Assembly (NCBI GenBank): GCA_029262115.1
Contig: JAJCZZ010000004.1
Span: forward strand, 1-64,000
DNA: 64,000 nt
Origin: Gemmatimonadota bacterium
GTDB lineage: Bacteria; Gemmatimonadota; Gemmatimonadetes; Longimicrobiales; Gaopeijiaceae
Direction: 5' to 3'
Shown: one piece after another, positions 34,543 to 42,943 of the stretch
How the letters are laid out: the number at the start of each line of letters is the position of its first letter
How positions within the stretch are numbered: position 1 is the stretch's first letter
Program-made: the position numbers and the translations under genes
Notes under the pieces: model-generated
What the model was told of the DNA's origin: nothing
The model's database searches: none
Seen by the model: the letters and a program-made list of their open reading frames with translations, nothing else

Positions 34543-35664
34543 TCACCGTGCTCGCCCCGCGACGGTGACGCCGGTCGCGGATGGAGGGTCGGCGGCGTGC
34601 GGTGGTAAACAAATCGTTACAGTGAACCCGCCGGACGGACCGGCGCTCCAGGAGATGTCCGCTGCGTCGCGGTAGAGCGCGCGGAGCCGCCGGCCGAGAA
34701 GGTCGAGGCCGTGTCCGGGAAGGGCCGCCTGGTTCGCGAAACCGCCAACGCCGTCGTCGGAGACGGTCATGGCCAGCACTCCATCATCTTCACGAACGGA
34801 GATGGTCACGGTGCCGCCCTCCACCGAGGGCTCGAGGCCGTGCTTGATGGCGTTTTCGACGAGTGTCTGAACGGAGAACGGCGGGACCGTGCGCGTCTCG
34901 AGCCCCTCGTCGACATCCCACACGACGTGAAGCCGGTCGCCGAGCCGCAGCCGTTCCAGGGCGAGGTAGCGGCGGACGACTTCCAACTCCTTCGCGAGCG
35001 GCACCTGGTCGACTTCCCGCCGCTGGAGCATCGAGGCGTACCGGATCAGCTCGCCCACGTCTTCGATGGCGCGTTCCGCGGTCGGGGGATCGGCACGGAC
35101 CAGGAGCATCAGCGAGTGGAGCGTGTTGAACACGAAGTGAGGATTGAACTGGGCACGGATCGCCTTCGCCTCGGCCTGCGCCCGAAGCATGGCCTCGCGG
35201 GCAAGGACGCTCCGGCTCTCGTGGAACCGCCGCACGGACTCCGTCCACATCATGAAGCCGGCGAAGGCCACGTACAAAAAGAGCGCGGTCATCATCTGCT
35301 GGATCGGAAGGCCACGGGCCTCCTGTGCAACCGTCCCCATCAGGGTACGCAATGCCAGAGTGGTCAGCAGTCCACCGACCACGGCATAGGCAACGCCCAC
35401 CGACAGGAGCACACCCGTCGTCCGCATGACGCTCCACTCGGGCCGAAGCAGTCGATGACGCTGGAGCGCAACGAGGACCGCGAGACCGAACAGGGGGCCG
35501 ATCCAGGCGGCGGTGAGCGCCGCACTCTGCCGGCCGCTCTGTCCCTCGAGTGCCGAAAGGGCCGTGATGAACAGTCCGGCAAAGGCGACCCATGCACCGA
35601 TGAAAACGACCCAGAACCCGTGCGCGGCCGACGCTCTTCTGGACTCCGCTACCGAGTCCGTCAC
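34543..35664 (-). CDS. LytS-type membrane histidine kinase
   Basis: 373 residues from a GTG at 35664 with AGGGGG upstream. Four predicted transmembrane spans (GFWVVFIGAWVAFAGLFITAL; AAWIGPLFGLAVLVAL; GVLLSVGVAYAVVGGLLTTL; MMTALFLYVAFAGFMMW) precede a His_kinase domain with IRAQFNPHFVFNTLHSLMLLV carrying the phosphorylated His, then VENAIKHGLEP and the G-box region SDDGVGG and GHGLDLLGRRLRALY. It has no separate sensory domain, so the signal may reach it through its helices or the linked ADOP permease. Confidence 0.93.
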   Translation of the reverse strand: MTDSVAESRRASAAHGFWVVFIGAWVAFAGLFITALSALEGQSGRQSAALTAAWIGPLFGLAVLVALQRHRLLRPEWSVMRTTGVLLSVGVAYAVVGGLLTTLALRTLMGTVAQEARGLPIQQMMTALFLYVAFAGFMMWTESVRRFHESRSVLAREAMLRAQAEAKAIRAQFNPHFVFNTLHSLMLLVRADPPTAERAIEDVGELIRYASMLQRREVDQVPLAKELEVVRRYLALERLRLGDRLHVVWDVDEGLETRTVPPFSVQTLVENAIKHGLEPSVEGGTVTISVREDDGVLAMTVSDDGVGGFANQAALPGHGLDLLGRRLRALYRDAADISWSAGPSGGFTVTICLPPHAADPPSATGVTVAGRAR

Positions 35665-35708
35665 CCGACCCCCTTCAACGATGGACCCGCGGTCGACCGC
35701 GCGGAGCG

Positions 35709-38123
35709 CTAGTCGCCACGCAACGCCTGTACGGGACTGACCGACGACGCACGATAGGCCGGAATGAAGCTGGCCACCGTAGTGACGACCAGGAGGAGCG
35801 CCGCGACCAACGCGGGTGTTCCGGTCGGCACGGTCGCGAAGCCGGCCATGAGACTCTCGACCAGCTTCGTCAGCGGGATCATGACGAGTCCCCCCAGCGC
35901 GAGGCCGATCAGCGACATCGTAATCCCCTGACGCGCGATCATCCGGATCACCGCCCCACTCTGAGCGCCCACCGCCATGCGGATCCCGATCTCGTGGCGC
36001 CGCTGGTTCACGGAGTAGGCGAGCACACCGTACGTGCCCACCGCCGCCAGAAGGAGCGCCAGCACGCCAAAGCCTCCCAGGATCGAGTTGAAAATGTCGA
36101 CCCCAACCAGGAACTGATCCACCACCTCCTGCATTGTGAGCACCGGTGTCAGTGTCAGGTCCGGGTCCAGGCTCTGGAGGGCGGACCGGAGGGGTTCGGC
36201 CATCTCGTGCGTCGCGCCTCCGCCTCGCGCGACCAACTGGTAGTTGGCTCGCCCGGCCTGCGCCACTGGCGTGTACACGGCCTCGTTCGTGACCGCCCCG
36301 GGGGTGGCGAGGAGGACCTGTTTCACGTCCGCGACCACGCCCACGATCTGCCGGGTCGCGCCGCGGACCTGGATCGTTCGACCCACCGCCACACCGTCCG
36401 CAAACCACGTGGACACGAACGACCGATTGACGACCGCGACAGGGGCTCCGTCCGCGCCATCCCCCTCTTCGAAGAAGCGTCCCTGAAGCACGTCGATGCG
36501 GAAGACGTCCACGTATTCCGGAGAGGCGGCGACCGAGTAGGCCTCCGGCGCGGGCGCGGACGGATCGATCGCCTGGCCTTCGACGCGGAACGTATCGGTT
36601 TGGGCTTGAACCCCCTGAGGAAGGGCGTCCACGAGGGCGACGTGCTCCAACCCGTCGACCCCTCTCGCCCGCTCGAGCAGGTCGGATGCGAGGACCCGAA
36701 AGCGTTCGCCTTCAGGATACGCGGACTCGGGCGACCGCACCTGGACGGTCAGGATATCCGCTCCAACGAAGCCCGGATCGATCGACTTGAGTTGGAGGAA
36801 CATCCGCACGAGCATTCCGCCACCGCCCAGCGCCACCAGAGACAGCGCGATCTCGGTCACGACCAGCCCCTGTGTCAGCAAGCGCCTGCCCCGGCCCGCC
36901 GACGACTTCGCGCCCTCCTTCAACGTCTCTGCCTGACCCGCGTTGAACGTCTGGAAGGCGGGCACGAGCCCGAAGATCAGTCCCGCCATCACCGAGACCC
37001 CCAGCGTGAACAGCAGAACGGGTCCGTCGATCTCGGGCGTATATCCGGGCGGAAGGAGGTCCGCGAATTTGGCTGCCATGAGCCGGAGCCCATACCACCC
37101 GAGGGCGAGACCCAGCACGGCCCCACTTGCCACGAGGACCGCGCTCTCCGTCAGCAACTGTCGGACCACTCGTCCACGTTCGGCGCCCAGGACCGTCCGG
37201 AGGGCGATCTCCGTCCGTCGCTCCTGCCCACGGGCCAGCAAGAGGTTCATGATGTTGGCACAGGCGATCAGGAGAACGAAGAACACCGACCCCTGCAGGA
37301 GACCGTAGAAGATCTTCGTTCGGCCATCGGGGATGTCGAAGCGGAGGTTGAAGGCGTCCGTGGTCCACTCCCGGGAGGCCGGATACTCGTCAGCCATCTG
37401 GGCGGCCACGCCGACGACTTCGCTCCGAAGTCGCTCCATGGTTGTGCCCGAGGCGAGTCGTGCGACGGCGATGACGTCCCGGCGATCTCTCGGCGCTTCC
37501 GTCGGGCTTTGGGTCAGGGGCAGGAGCACGTCCGGAGCGGAGAACAGAAACGTGAACGTTTCCGGCAACACGCCGATGACCTCATGAGCCTCTCCGTCGA
37601 GCATCAAGAGTTGGCCGATCGGGTCCCCCTCCCCTCCCCGCTGACGCTCCCAGAACTCCGGAGACACCACGGCGACGCGGGGCGCCCCTTCAACGGACTC
37701 GTCCGGACGAAACGTCCGGCCGCGCTCTGGCTGGACGCCGATCACGTCGAAAAAATCGCGTGTGACGCGGCCAGCAGTCAGCGGCTCAGACCTCTCGTCC
37801 GAACGGAGACCCACCAGCGTCGGCCGATACGCCGCCCAACCGTCTACGCCGCGCACACGCTGGCGGAAGTCGTCCCAGGCGGCCAGCGACACGGACAGCG
37901 TGTTGAGTTGGGCAGGTTCCGTGGACCGACGCTCCTGAAGCACGACCAGCGTCTCTGGCTCGGCCATCACGAGCGGCTGGAAGAGGAACGCGTTGATGAG
38001 ACCGAACACGGCGGTGTTCCCACCGATCGCCAGCGCCAGAGACGCGATCGCGATGGCGGTGACTCCCCATCCCTTCCGTAGTGTTCTCAGAGCGAACCGA
38101 ATGTCCTGCCTGAAGCCTTCCAC
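35709..38123 (-). CDS. ADOP-type ABC transporter permease, LytS/LytTR-linked
   Basis: 804 residues with two MacB-PCD/FtsX halves: EGFRQDIRFALRTLRKGWGVTAIAIASLALAIGGNTAVFGLINAFLF, NIMNLLLARGQERRTEIALRTVLGAERGRVVRQLLTES and the second half ending HEIGIRMAVGAQSGAVIRM. The periplasmic loop between TM1 and TM2 is large. No prefix domain and no ATPase. Start GTG at 38123 follows GGGAGG. It is 45 bp ahead of the LytS-type kinase, so ADOP-kinase-regulator form one operon. Such permeases may act as mechanotransmitters or exporters needing an ATPase from elsewhere; not resolved. Confidence 0.85.
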   Translation of the reverse strand: MEGFRQDIRFALRTLRKGWGVTAIAIASLALAIGGNTAVFGLINAFLFQPLVMAEPETLVVLQERRSTEPAQLNTLSVSLAAWDDFRQRVRGVDGWAAYRPTLVGLRSDERSEPLTAGRVTRDFFDVIGVQPERGRTFRPDESVEGAPRVAVVSPEFWERQRGGEGDPIGQLLMLDGEAHEVIGVLPETFTFLFSAPDVLLPLTQSPTEAPRDRRDVIAVARLASGTTMERLRSEVVGVAAQMADEYPASREWTTDAFNLRFDIPDGRTKIFYGLLQGSVFFVLLIACANIMNLLLARGQERRTEIALRTVLGAERGRVVRQLLTESAVLVASGAVLGLALGWYGLRLMAAKFADLLPPGYTPEIDGPVLLFTLGVSVMAGLIFGLVPAFQTFNAGQAETLKEGAKSSAGRGRRLLTQGLVVTEIALSLVALGGGGMLVRMFLQLKSIDPGFVGADILTVQVRSPESAYPEGERFRVLASDLLERARGVDGLEHVALVDALPQGVQAQTDTFRVEGQAIDPSAPAPEAYSVAASPEYVDVFRIDVLQGRFFEEGDGADGAPVAVVNRSFVSTWFADGVAVGRTIQVRGATRQIVGVVADVKQVLLATPGAVTNEAVYTPVAQAGRANYQLVARGGGATHEMAEPLRSALQSLDPDLTLTPVLTMQEVVDQFLVGVDIFNSILGGFGVLALLLAAVGTYGVLAYSVNQRRHEIGIRMAVGAQSGAVIRMIARQGITMSLIGLALGGLVMIPLTKLVESLMAGFATVPTGTPALVAALLLVVTTVASFIPAYRASSVSPVQALRGD

Positions 38124-38194
38124 GACGCCCACCTCCCGTTCCTGGAATCTACCCACAGTGCAGAAGAACGGTGAAGCAAAGGGCCGTGTACGAG

Positions 38195-38227
38195 AAACGC
38201 CCTCCCCGCGAATGGGCGGGGAGGGCG
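38195..38227 (-). terminator. Candidate terminator after the S9 peptidase
   Basis: Perfect 12-bp stem CGCCCTCCCCGC / GCGGGGAGGGCG with a six-base loop (38198-38227), followed on the minus strand by TTTC. It lies 36 bp past the peptidase stop. Confidence 0.5.
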
Positions 38228-38262
38228 CCTGAACCGACCGGATCCCGTGGTGGGTGGCGGCG

Positions 38263-40518
38263 CTACTCCGAACCGCCTCCATCCTGATCCGAGATGGTGC
38301 GGGGCTCCTCGGCCTTCTTCTCCAAGGTCTCGAGCACCTGCTCCCAGCGGAATTTGTCGCCGATCCCCCGCACGTAGTGGTCCATCCACGCCATCTCGCT
38401 GACGGACTTCACGAGGCGATTTCGTGGGTCCGGGATGCCATGGCTCCGGCCCGGGTACATGAACAGTTCCGTGGGAACGTCCAACTGCTTCAGCGCCATG
38501 TGCAGTTCCACGGACTGCGGGCTGGGAACGCGCGGGTCTCCCTCGACCACATGGATCATGGTCGGCGTCGAGGCGTTCTTGATGTACTTGAGCGGCGACT
38601 GGTCGAAATACGTGTCGAAGTCTTCGTACAGGAAGCCGTCTCCGACATAGAACTGGCGGTTCCGCTGCACGTCGCTCTGCGCGTACATGCTGATCCAGTT
38701 CATCGTGCCGGCGCCCGAGCTGATGGCCTTGAAGCGGTCGGTCTGCGTGAGGATCCAGTTCGACCAGTGTCCGCCCGCGCTCCAGCCCAGGACACCCATC
38801 TGGTCTTCGTCTACGATACCCTCGGCAATCAGGTGATCGACGCCCGTCATGATGTCGTCGTATCCGAGCGTGAAGTAGTCACCCACGATGTCCGTGCGGT
38901 GCGCGTTGCCGTAGCCGGTGGAGCCGCGGTAGTTGGGCTTGAGCACCGCATAGCCCGCGCCCGCGTACACCTGAGCGCCGTATCCGCCGTTGAATCGGAG
39001 GACATCGGCCGAGGCGGGTCCACCGTGGATGGCCACGATAAGCGGATAGCGCGTGCCTTCCCGATATCCGACCGGGTAGACGAGCACCCCGCCCACCCGC
39101 TTGCCGTCCGTGGATGTCCACTCGACCTCTTCCTCCCGTCCGAGCGCCATGTCGGCGACCTGCGGGTTCACGTCGACCAACTGTACCCAGGCGCGTCGAT
39201 CGGCCACCCGGTCGAGGCGGTCCACCGTGAAAACGGTCGGCGGCGTGGCGGGGTCCTGATAGTCGATGAGGATGGCCCCGGTGTCGTCGTCCTTGCGGAC
39301 GTTCAGGGCGGCACGCTCCGTCGTGATCTGCCGGACCTCACCCGAAGTGACATCGAGGCTGAACAGCTGGTTCGTGACCTTGATGCCGTCGTTGAAGTAG
39401 ATCGTTCGCCCGTCCTCCGACCAGAACGCCGGCGAAATGCCGCCGTCGTAGCCGGTGCCGATCTTCCGGAACGGAGTACCGCGGTTCGCGACTTCCCGCA
39501 CGTAGACCCGGTTCTCCGTCATCGTGTAGCGCGTCATGTCGTCCGGCGCCGAGAACGCCATCAGACGGGAGTCCGGCGAGAACGTGAAGCCGCCCTCCGA
39601 CACTTCGAAGTTGTCGGTCAATCGCTCGAGCCGACCCGACGCGACCTCGAGGAGATACAGGTCCCGATAGAGCCCCGACTGCGTGATGTTGCGCTCATAG
39701 CGGTTGATCGACCCCGCCTGAATCCCGATCCACCGCCCATCCCGTGAGATCTCGAAGCCATCGACGCTGAGCTCGTTTCCGTCGGTGAGCCTCCGGACCG
39801 CCTCCGTGGACAGGTCCAGCGCGTAGAGCTTCGCCAGCGGCGTGACTCCGTTACGCACATCGACCGTGAATCCGGCCTTCACCCGCTCCTTCTCGGCAAC
39901 CAGCAGGGAGTCGGAGCGCACGAAGTAGATCCGACGCCCGTCCGGGCTGAACTCCCAATCTTCGATGCCAGCCGGCTCGTCGGTGATCGGGTCGGCCTCG
40001 GCACCCGCCAGCTCGGACACCGGGAGCTTGTGGAGTTGCCGCATGCCCGACTCACCGGCGCGGAAGACGAGCCACCGTCCGTCCGGGCTGAAGTCGAAGC
40101 CGGATACGCCCTCCTTCGCGGACGTGATGCGGCGGGCCTCCCCACCGTCGTGGCGCATCATGAAGAGCTGATCGCCTTTCAAGTCATCGCCCTTGTCCCG
40201 GTCCGAGGCGAACACGAAGAACGAGCCGTCCGGCGCCCAGGTCGGGCTGTCCTCGCTCTTGTCGGCGGTGAAGGTCAGTTGGCGGCTGGAGTTGACGCCC
40301 TCGCGCATCGACACCAGGTGGATGTCCGAGAAGCTCTCGGCCTCCTCCCAGTCCGGAGCGCTGACCGTGTAGAGCATCCAGCCCCCGTCCGGGCTGACCT
40401 CCCACGATCCCGCCCGGTTCATGAGTTGGACATCCATCCAGTCCATGGGACGCTGTTGAGCGACCAAGGGCGAGGAGAGCACGATGGCCGCGACGGCCGG
40501 AAAGACGATTCTACGCAT
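38263..40518 (-). CDS. S9 prolyl oligopeptidase family peptidase, exported
   Basis: 751 residues. Signal peptide MRRIVFPAVAAIVLSSPLVAQQ; a seven-bladed propeller of WD40-like/DPP repeats (WEVSPDGG, SPTWAPDGSF, SGFDFSPDGRWLVF, DWEFSPDGRRIYF); then the alpha/beta-hydrolase catalytic domain with GVLGWSAGGHW (nucleophile Ser), VVEGDPRVPSPQS (Asp) and YPGRSHG (His). This matches dipeptidyl-peptidase IV/acylaminoacyl peptidase-like S9 enzymes that trim peptides in the periplasm. The signal peptide suggests a periplasmic or outer-surface place. The ATG at 40518 has GAGGTCG upstream. Lies divergent from the methyltransferase. Confidence 0.92.
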   Translation of the reverse strand: MRRIVFPAVAAIVLSSPLVAQQRPMDWMDVQLMNRAGSWEVSPDGGWMLYTVSAPDWEEAESFSDIHLVSMREGVNSSRQLTFTADKSEDSPTWAPDGSFFVFASDRDKGDDLKGDQLFMMRHDGGEARRITSAKEGVSGFDFSPDGRWLVFRAGESGMRQLHKLPVSELAGAEADPITDEPAGIEDWEFSPDGRRIYFVRSDSLLVAEKERVKAGFTVDVRNGVTPLAKLYALDLSTEAVRRLTDGNELSVDGFEISRDGRWIGIQAGSINRYERNITQSGLYRDLYLLEVASGRLERLTDNFEVSEGGFTFSPDSRLMAFSAPDDMTRYTMTENRVYVREVANRGTPFRKIGTGYDGGISPAFWSEDGRTIYFNDGIKVTNQLFSLDVTSGEVRQITTERAALNVRKDDDTGAILIDYQDPATPPTVFTVDRLDRVADRRAWVQLVDVNPQVADMALGREEEVEWTSTDGKRVGGVLVYPVGYREGTRYPLIVAIHGGPASADVLRFNGGYGAQVYAGAGYAVLKPNYRGSTGYGNAHRTDIVGDYFTLGYDDIMTGVDHLIAEGIVDEDQMGVLGWSAGGHWSNWILTQTDRFKAISSGAGTMNWISMYAQSDVQRNRQFYVGDGFLYEDFDTYFDQSPLKYIKNASTPTMIHVVEGDPRVPSPQSVELHMALKQLDVPTELFMYPGRSHGIPDPRNRLVKSVSEMAWMDHYVRGIGDKFRWEQVLETLEKKAEEPRTISDQDGGGSE

Positions 40519-40751
40519 GACGACCTCGAAAGATGAGTCGGCGGGAGTCTGTTCTTGGACACGCTCGCCTGGTCCGGTGCTGACGCGGCGATTCACGAAA
40601 ACGCCGCTGTGCACGCAGTGATGAGATAGCGCACGAAGTCGTCGTTCGCACCTTCCGAGGGCGACGCCATACCTGGAAGACGCCAGAAAGACGCCAGCCG
40701 TGGCCTACCCGATGATTGACGTCGTAGCCCCCCGGATGTGATGGTTTCCGA

Positions 40752-41426
40752 ATGTCCCACCGCGTGAGCACACACCTTCGACTGGACGTCGCCGAGTACG
40801 ATTCGGCCATCCGGCGCTTCATCCCGGGCTATGATCGGATGCTCGGTCGGGCGGCCCGCCAAGTCGTTCGGGCCTCTCCGGGACGTGTGCTCGATCTGGG
40901 GGCGGGAACCGGGGCCCTCGCGGATGCGTTCCTGGCCCGAAGCAATGTCGGCACGGTGGTCCTGACGGATGTCGACGAGGAGATGCTGGAGCGGGCGCGC
41001 GCCCGGCTGACCCCGGTCCAGGGCCGATTCGAGGCCCACTTCACCTCGTTCTTCGATCCGCTTCCGGTGGCCGACGCCGTCATGGCATCGCTTTCGCTCC
41101 ATCATATCCCGGAGATGGGCGACAAGGAGGTCCTGTACCGGCGGATCTTCGAGCTCCTCCCTTCCGGCGGACTGTTCGTCAACGCCGACGTCATGGTCGC
41201 GGAACGGGATCCCGAGCGGTTCGCCACCTTCCGAGCGTGGGCGGATCACCTGGTCGCATGCGGGATCGAGGAGGAAGAGGCGTGGCGGCACTTCGAAGAT
41301 TGGGCGGAGGAGGACACATACTTTCCTCTGGCCGCGGAGATCGAAGCGCTCCGGCGCTGCGGCTTCCGGGCCCGATGCGTGTGGCGGGACGAGCCGAGCA
41401 CCGTGGTGGTTGCCATGAAGCCATGA
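40752..41426 (+). CDS. Class I SAM-dependent methyltransferase
   Basis: 224 residues. The SAM-binding motif I GRVLDLGAGTGALADAF is followed by VVLTDVDEEMLERARARL (acidic loop) and a helix. The region DAVMASLSLHHIPEMGDKEVLYRRIFELLPSGGLFVNADVM matches the motif IV region of small-molecule methyltransferases (UbiE/Trm-like). The substrate cannot be inferred. The gene is isolated, divergent from the S9 peptidase and 181 bp before the winged-helix regulator. Confidence 0.85.
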   Translation: MSHRVSTHLRLDVAEYDSAIRRFIPGYDRMLGRAARQVVRASPGRVLDLGAGTGALADAFLARSNVGTVVLTDVDEEMLERARARLTPVQGRFEAHFTSFFDPLPVADAVMASLSLHHIPEMGDKEVLYRRIFELLPSGGLFVNADVMVAERDPERFATFRAWADHLVACGIEEEEAWRHFEDWAEEDTYFPLAAEIEALRRCGFRARCVWRDEPSTVVVAMKP

Positions 41427-41607
41427 TGGGTCGGACGTGGCGGAGACCAGGTGTCGGTCGTGGGCCGAGGCCGAGCGGGCCGTGTCGCAGGCGTTCGAGC
41501 ATGGGGCGCCCGCCGACGCGATGCACGAGTGGTGGGGGCCGCTCCGCCATGGACGCGTCTCGTGGAGTTGTCTTGTTTCGTCCAACCCGGGGGGTGAGGT
41601 GGTGGTG

Positions 41608-42663
41608 GTGCTGACGTATCGGTTCGCAGACTGGACCTTCGAGCCGGCGAGTGGAGATCTTACCCACCCCGACGAGGGCGCGGCTCGTCTGCAGCCGCAG
41701 CCGGCGCGCCTTCTCGAGCTGCTGCTCGAACACGACGGAGCCGTCGTCTCACGGGACGAGATCGTGGCCACCGTCTGGCCCGATACGCGCGTCGAGTTCG
41801 ACCAGGCCGTCAACTTCGCGATCCGGCAGATCCGCCAGGCGTTGGGTGACTCGGCGTCGGACCCGCAGTACATAGAGACCCTTCACCGCCGCGGATACCG
41901 GATCATCGTCCCGGTGTCACGCGTGGGACCGCCACCGTCCAGCGGCGATCCGGCTGCGGCTCTCGCCCTGGACGACGAAGCGGCGGGGATCTCTGCCGCT
42001 GACGAGGCTGCGGCGCTCGCCGCCGCCGCGGGCAGCGCTGCCGCCGTCCCTGGCGACGAAGAAGCCGCGGGGATCCTGACCTACGAAGAAGCCCCAAGGA
42101 CCCCTGCCACAGAAGAGGCCGCGGCGCTCGCCGCCGCAGCCGGGGCCGTGAGTGACCCGTCGGAAGCGTCGGCCAAACCCTCTCGCTGGCACGCGCGCCG
42201 CGCGGTTCGGGTGGCTCTGATCGCGACGGTCGGTATCGGCGGCTGGTGGGCCGGAACCCGCCCGGAACCCGCTCCGCCGGCGCCCATCGTGGCCGTCCAA
42301 GTGCCCCGCCACGACGGGACCAGCGCCGCGACCGGCGCTGCCGTCCGTCTTGCAGAGAGCCTCACCGCGTCGCTCACCCGCCGATCGGGCGATCGGCTCC
42401 GGGTTCTCGGACCGGCCAGCACGGAGGCCTTCGGCTCCGGGCGGGACGGGCCCGCCCGCATGCGCGAGGAGTTGGGGGCGGACTACGTGCTCGGGGGAAA
42501 CGTATCCGAAGCTGCGGTCGAGGGTGTCTTCCTGGAGCTCATCGACACGCGTGATGGCTCCCACCTCTGGGCCATGCGCTTCGACCCCGGTGATTCCGCC
42601 GCGGCGGCCGCGGCGGCCGACAGCGTGTTCCTCCACCTGACCGACACGATCGGGGGGCCGTAG
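41608..42663 (+). CDS. CadC/ToxR-like winged-helix protein with membrane segment
   Basis: 351 residues. An OmpR/PhoB-type winged helix (about 5-95: FADWTFEPASGDLTH, LQPQPARLLELLLEH, AVNFAIRQIRQALGD, YIETLHRRGYRIIVPV), an Ala/Glu-rich linker with an internal duplication (EAAALAAAAG twice, EAAGI twice), a membrane helix (AVRVALIATVGIGGWWAG) and a C-terminal domain with GADYVLGGNV, VFLELIDTRDGSHLWAMRFD, as in adenylate-cyclase/TolB-like sensor domains. Membrane-bound transcription factors of this kind sense extracytoplasmic cues directly. The GTG at 41608 was chosen among a run of valine codons, so the exact start is uncertain. Confidence 0.75.
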   Translation: MLTYRFADWTFEPASGDLTHPDEGAARLQPQPARLLELLLEHDGAVVSRDEIVATVWPDTRVEFDQAVNFAIRQIRQALGDSASDPQYIETLHRRGYRIIVPVSRVGPPPSSGDPAAALALDDEAAGISAADEAAALAAAAGSAAAVPGDEEAAGILTYEEAPRTPATEEAAALAAAAGAVSDPSEASAKPSRWHARRAVRVALIATVGIGGWWAGTRPEPAPPAPIVAVQVPRHDGTSAATGAAVRLAESLTASLTRRSGDRLRVLGPASTEAFGSGRDGPARMREELGADYVLGGNVSEAAVEGVFLELIDTRDGSHLWAMRFDPGDSAAAAAAADSVFLHLTDTIGGP

Positions 42664-42687
42664 CGCGCGACCATCCAGCCAGAGCCC

Positions 42688-42827
42688 GGTGCGGTCGACG
42701 ACTGCTGCTCTCGTACCGGCACTATTTCGGGTCCAACAGGATGGAGTCGCGGGTGCGGTCTACGACTGCTCCCGTACCGGTGCTATTTCCGGTCCAGCGG
42801 GATGGAGTCGCCGGTGCGGTCGACGTT
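42688..42827. repeat. Tandem repeat of about 61-64 bp, two and a quarter copies
   Basis: Units 42688-42751 (64 bp) and 42752-42812 (61 bp) agree in roughly 53 of 61 aligned positions; the third copy is only GGTGCGGTCGACG. Each unit holds GTACCGG-CTATTTC-GGTCC and GGATGGAGTCGC. It fills much of the gap between the winged-helix gene and the ankyrin gene. No coding sense is apparent. Confidence 0.7.
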
Positions 42828-42943
42828 GGGAGCCGAGCCGCCCCCCAAACCTCCTCAGGACTTCCTCATGTGCCGCCAATGGTCCCCGCGTCGGCGCCAC
42901 CCCATGGTGCTTGCAGTAACGTGCACTCGAGCCGGAGCACACC

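Noticed and set aside
35994-38081. Long open frame (about 695 codons) on the plus strand
   Set aside because: It is the antisense shadow of the ADOP permease. GC-rich genes often leave open frames on the other strand; the product has His/Arg-rich composition and no domain.
42664-42943. CRISPR array
   Set aside because: The repeat is 61-64 bp in direct tandem with no spacers, and only about two copies exist. No cas gene is nearby.
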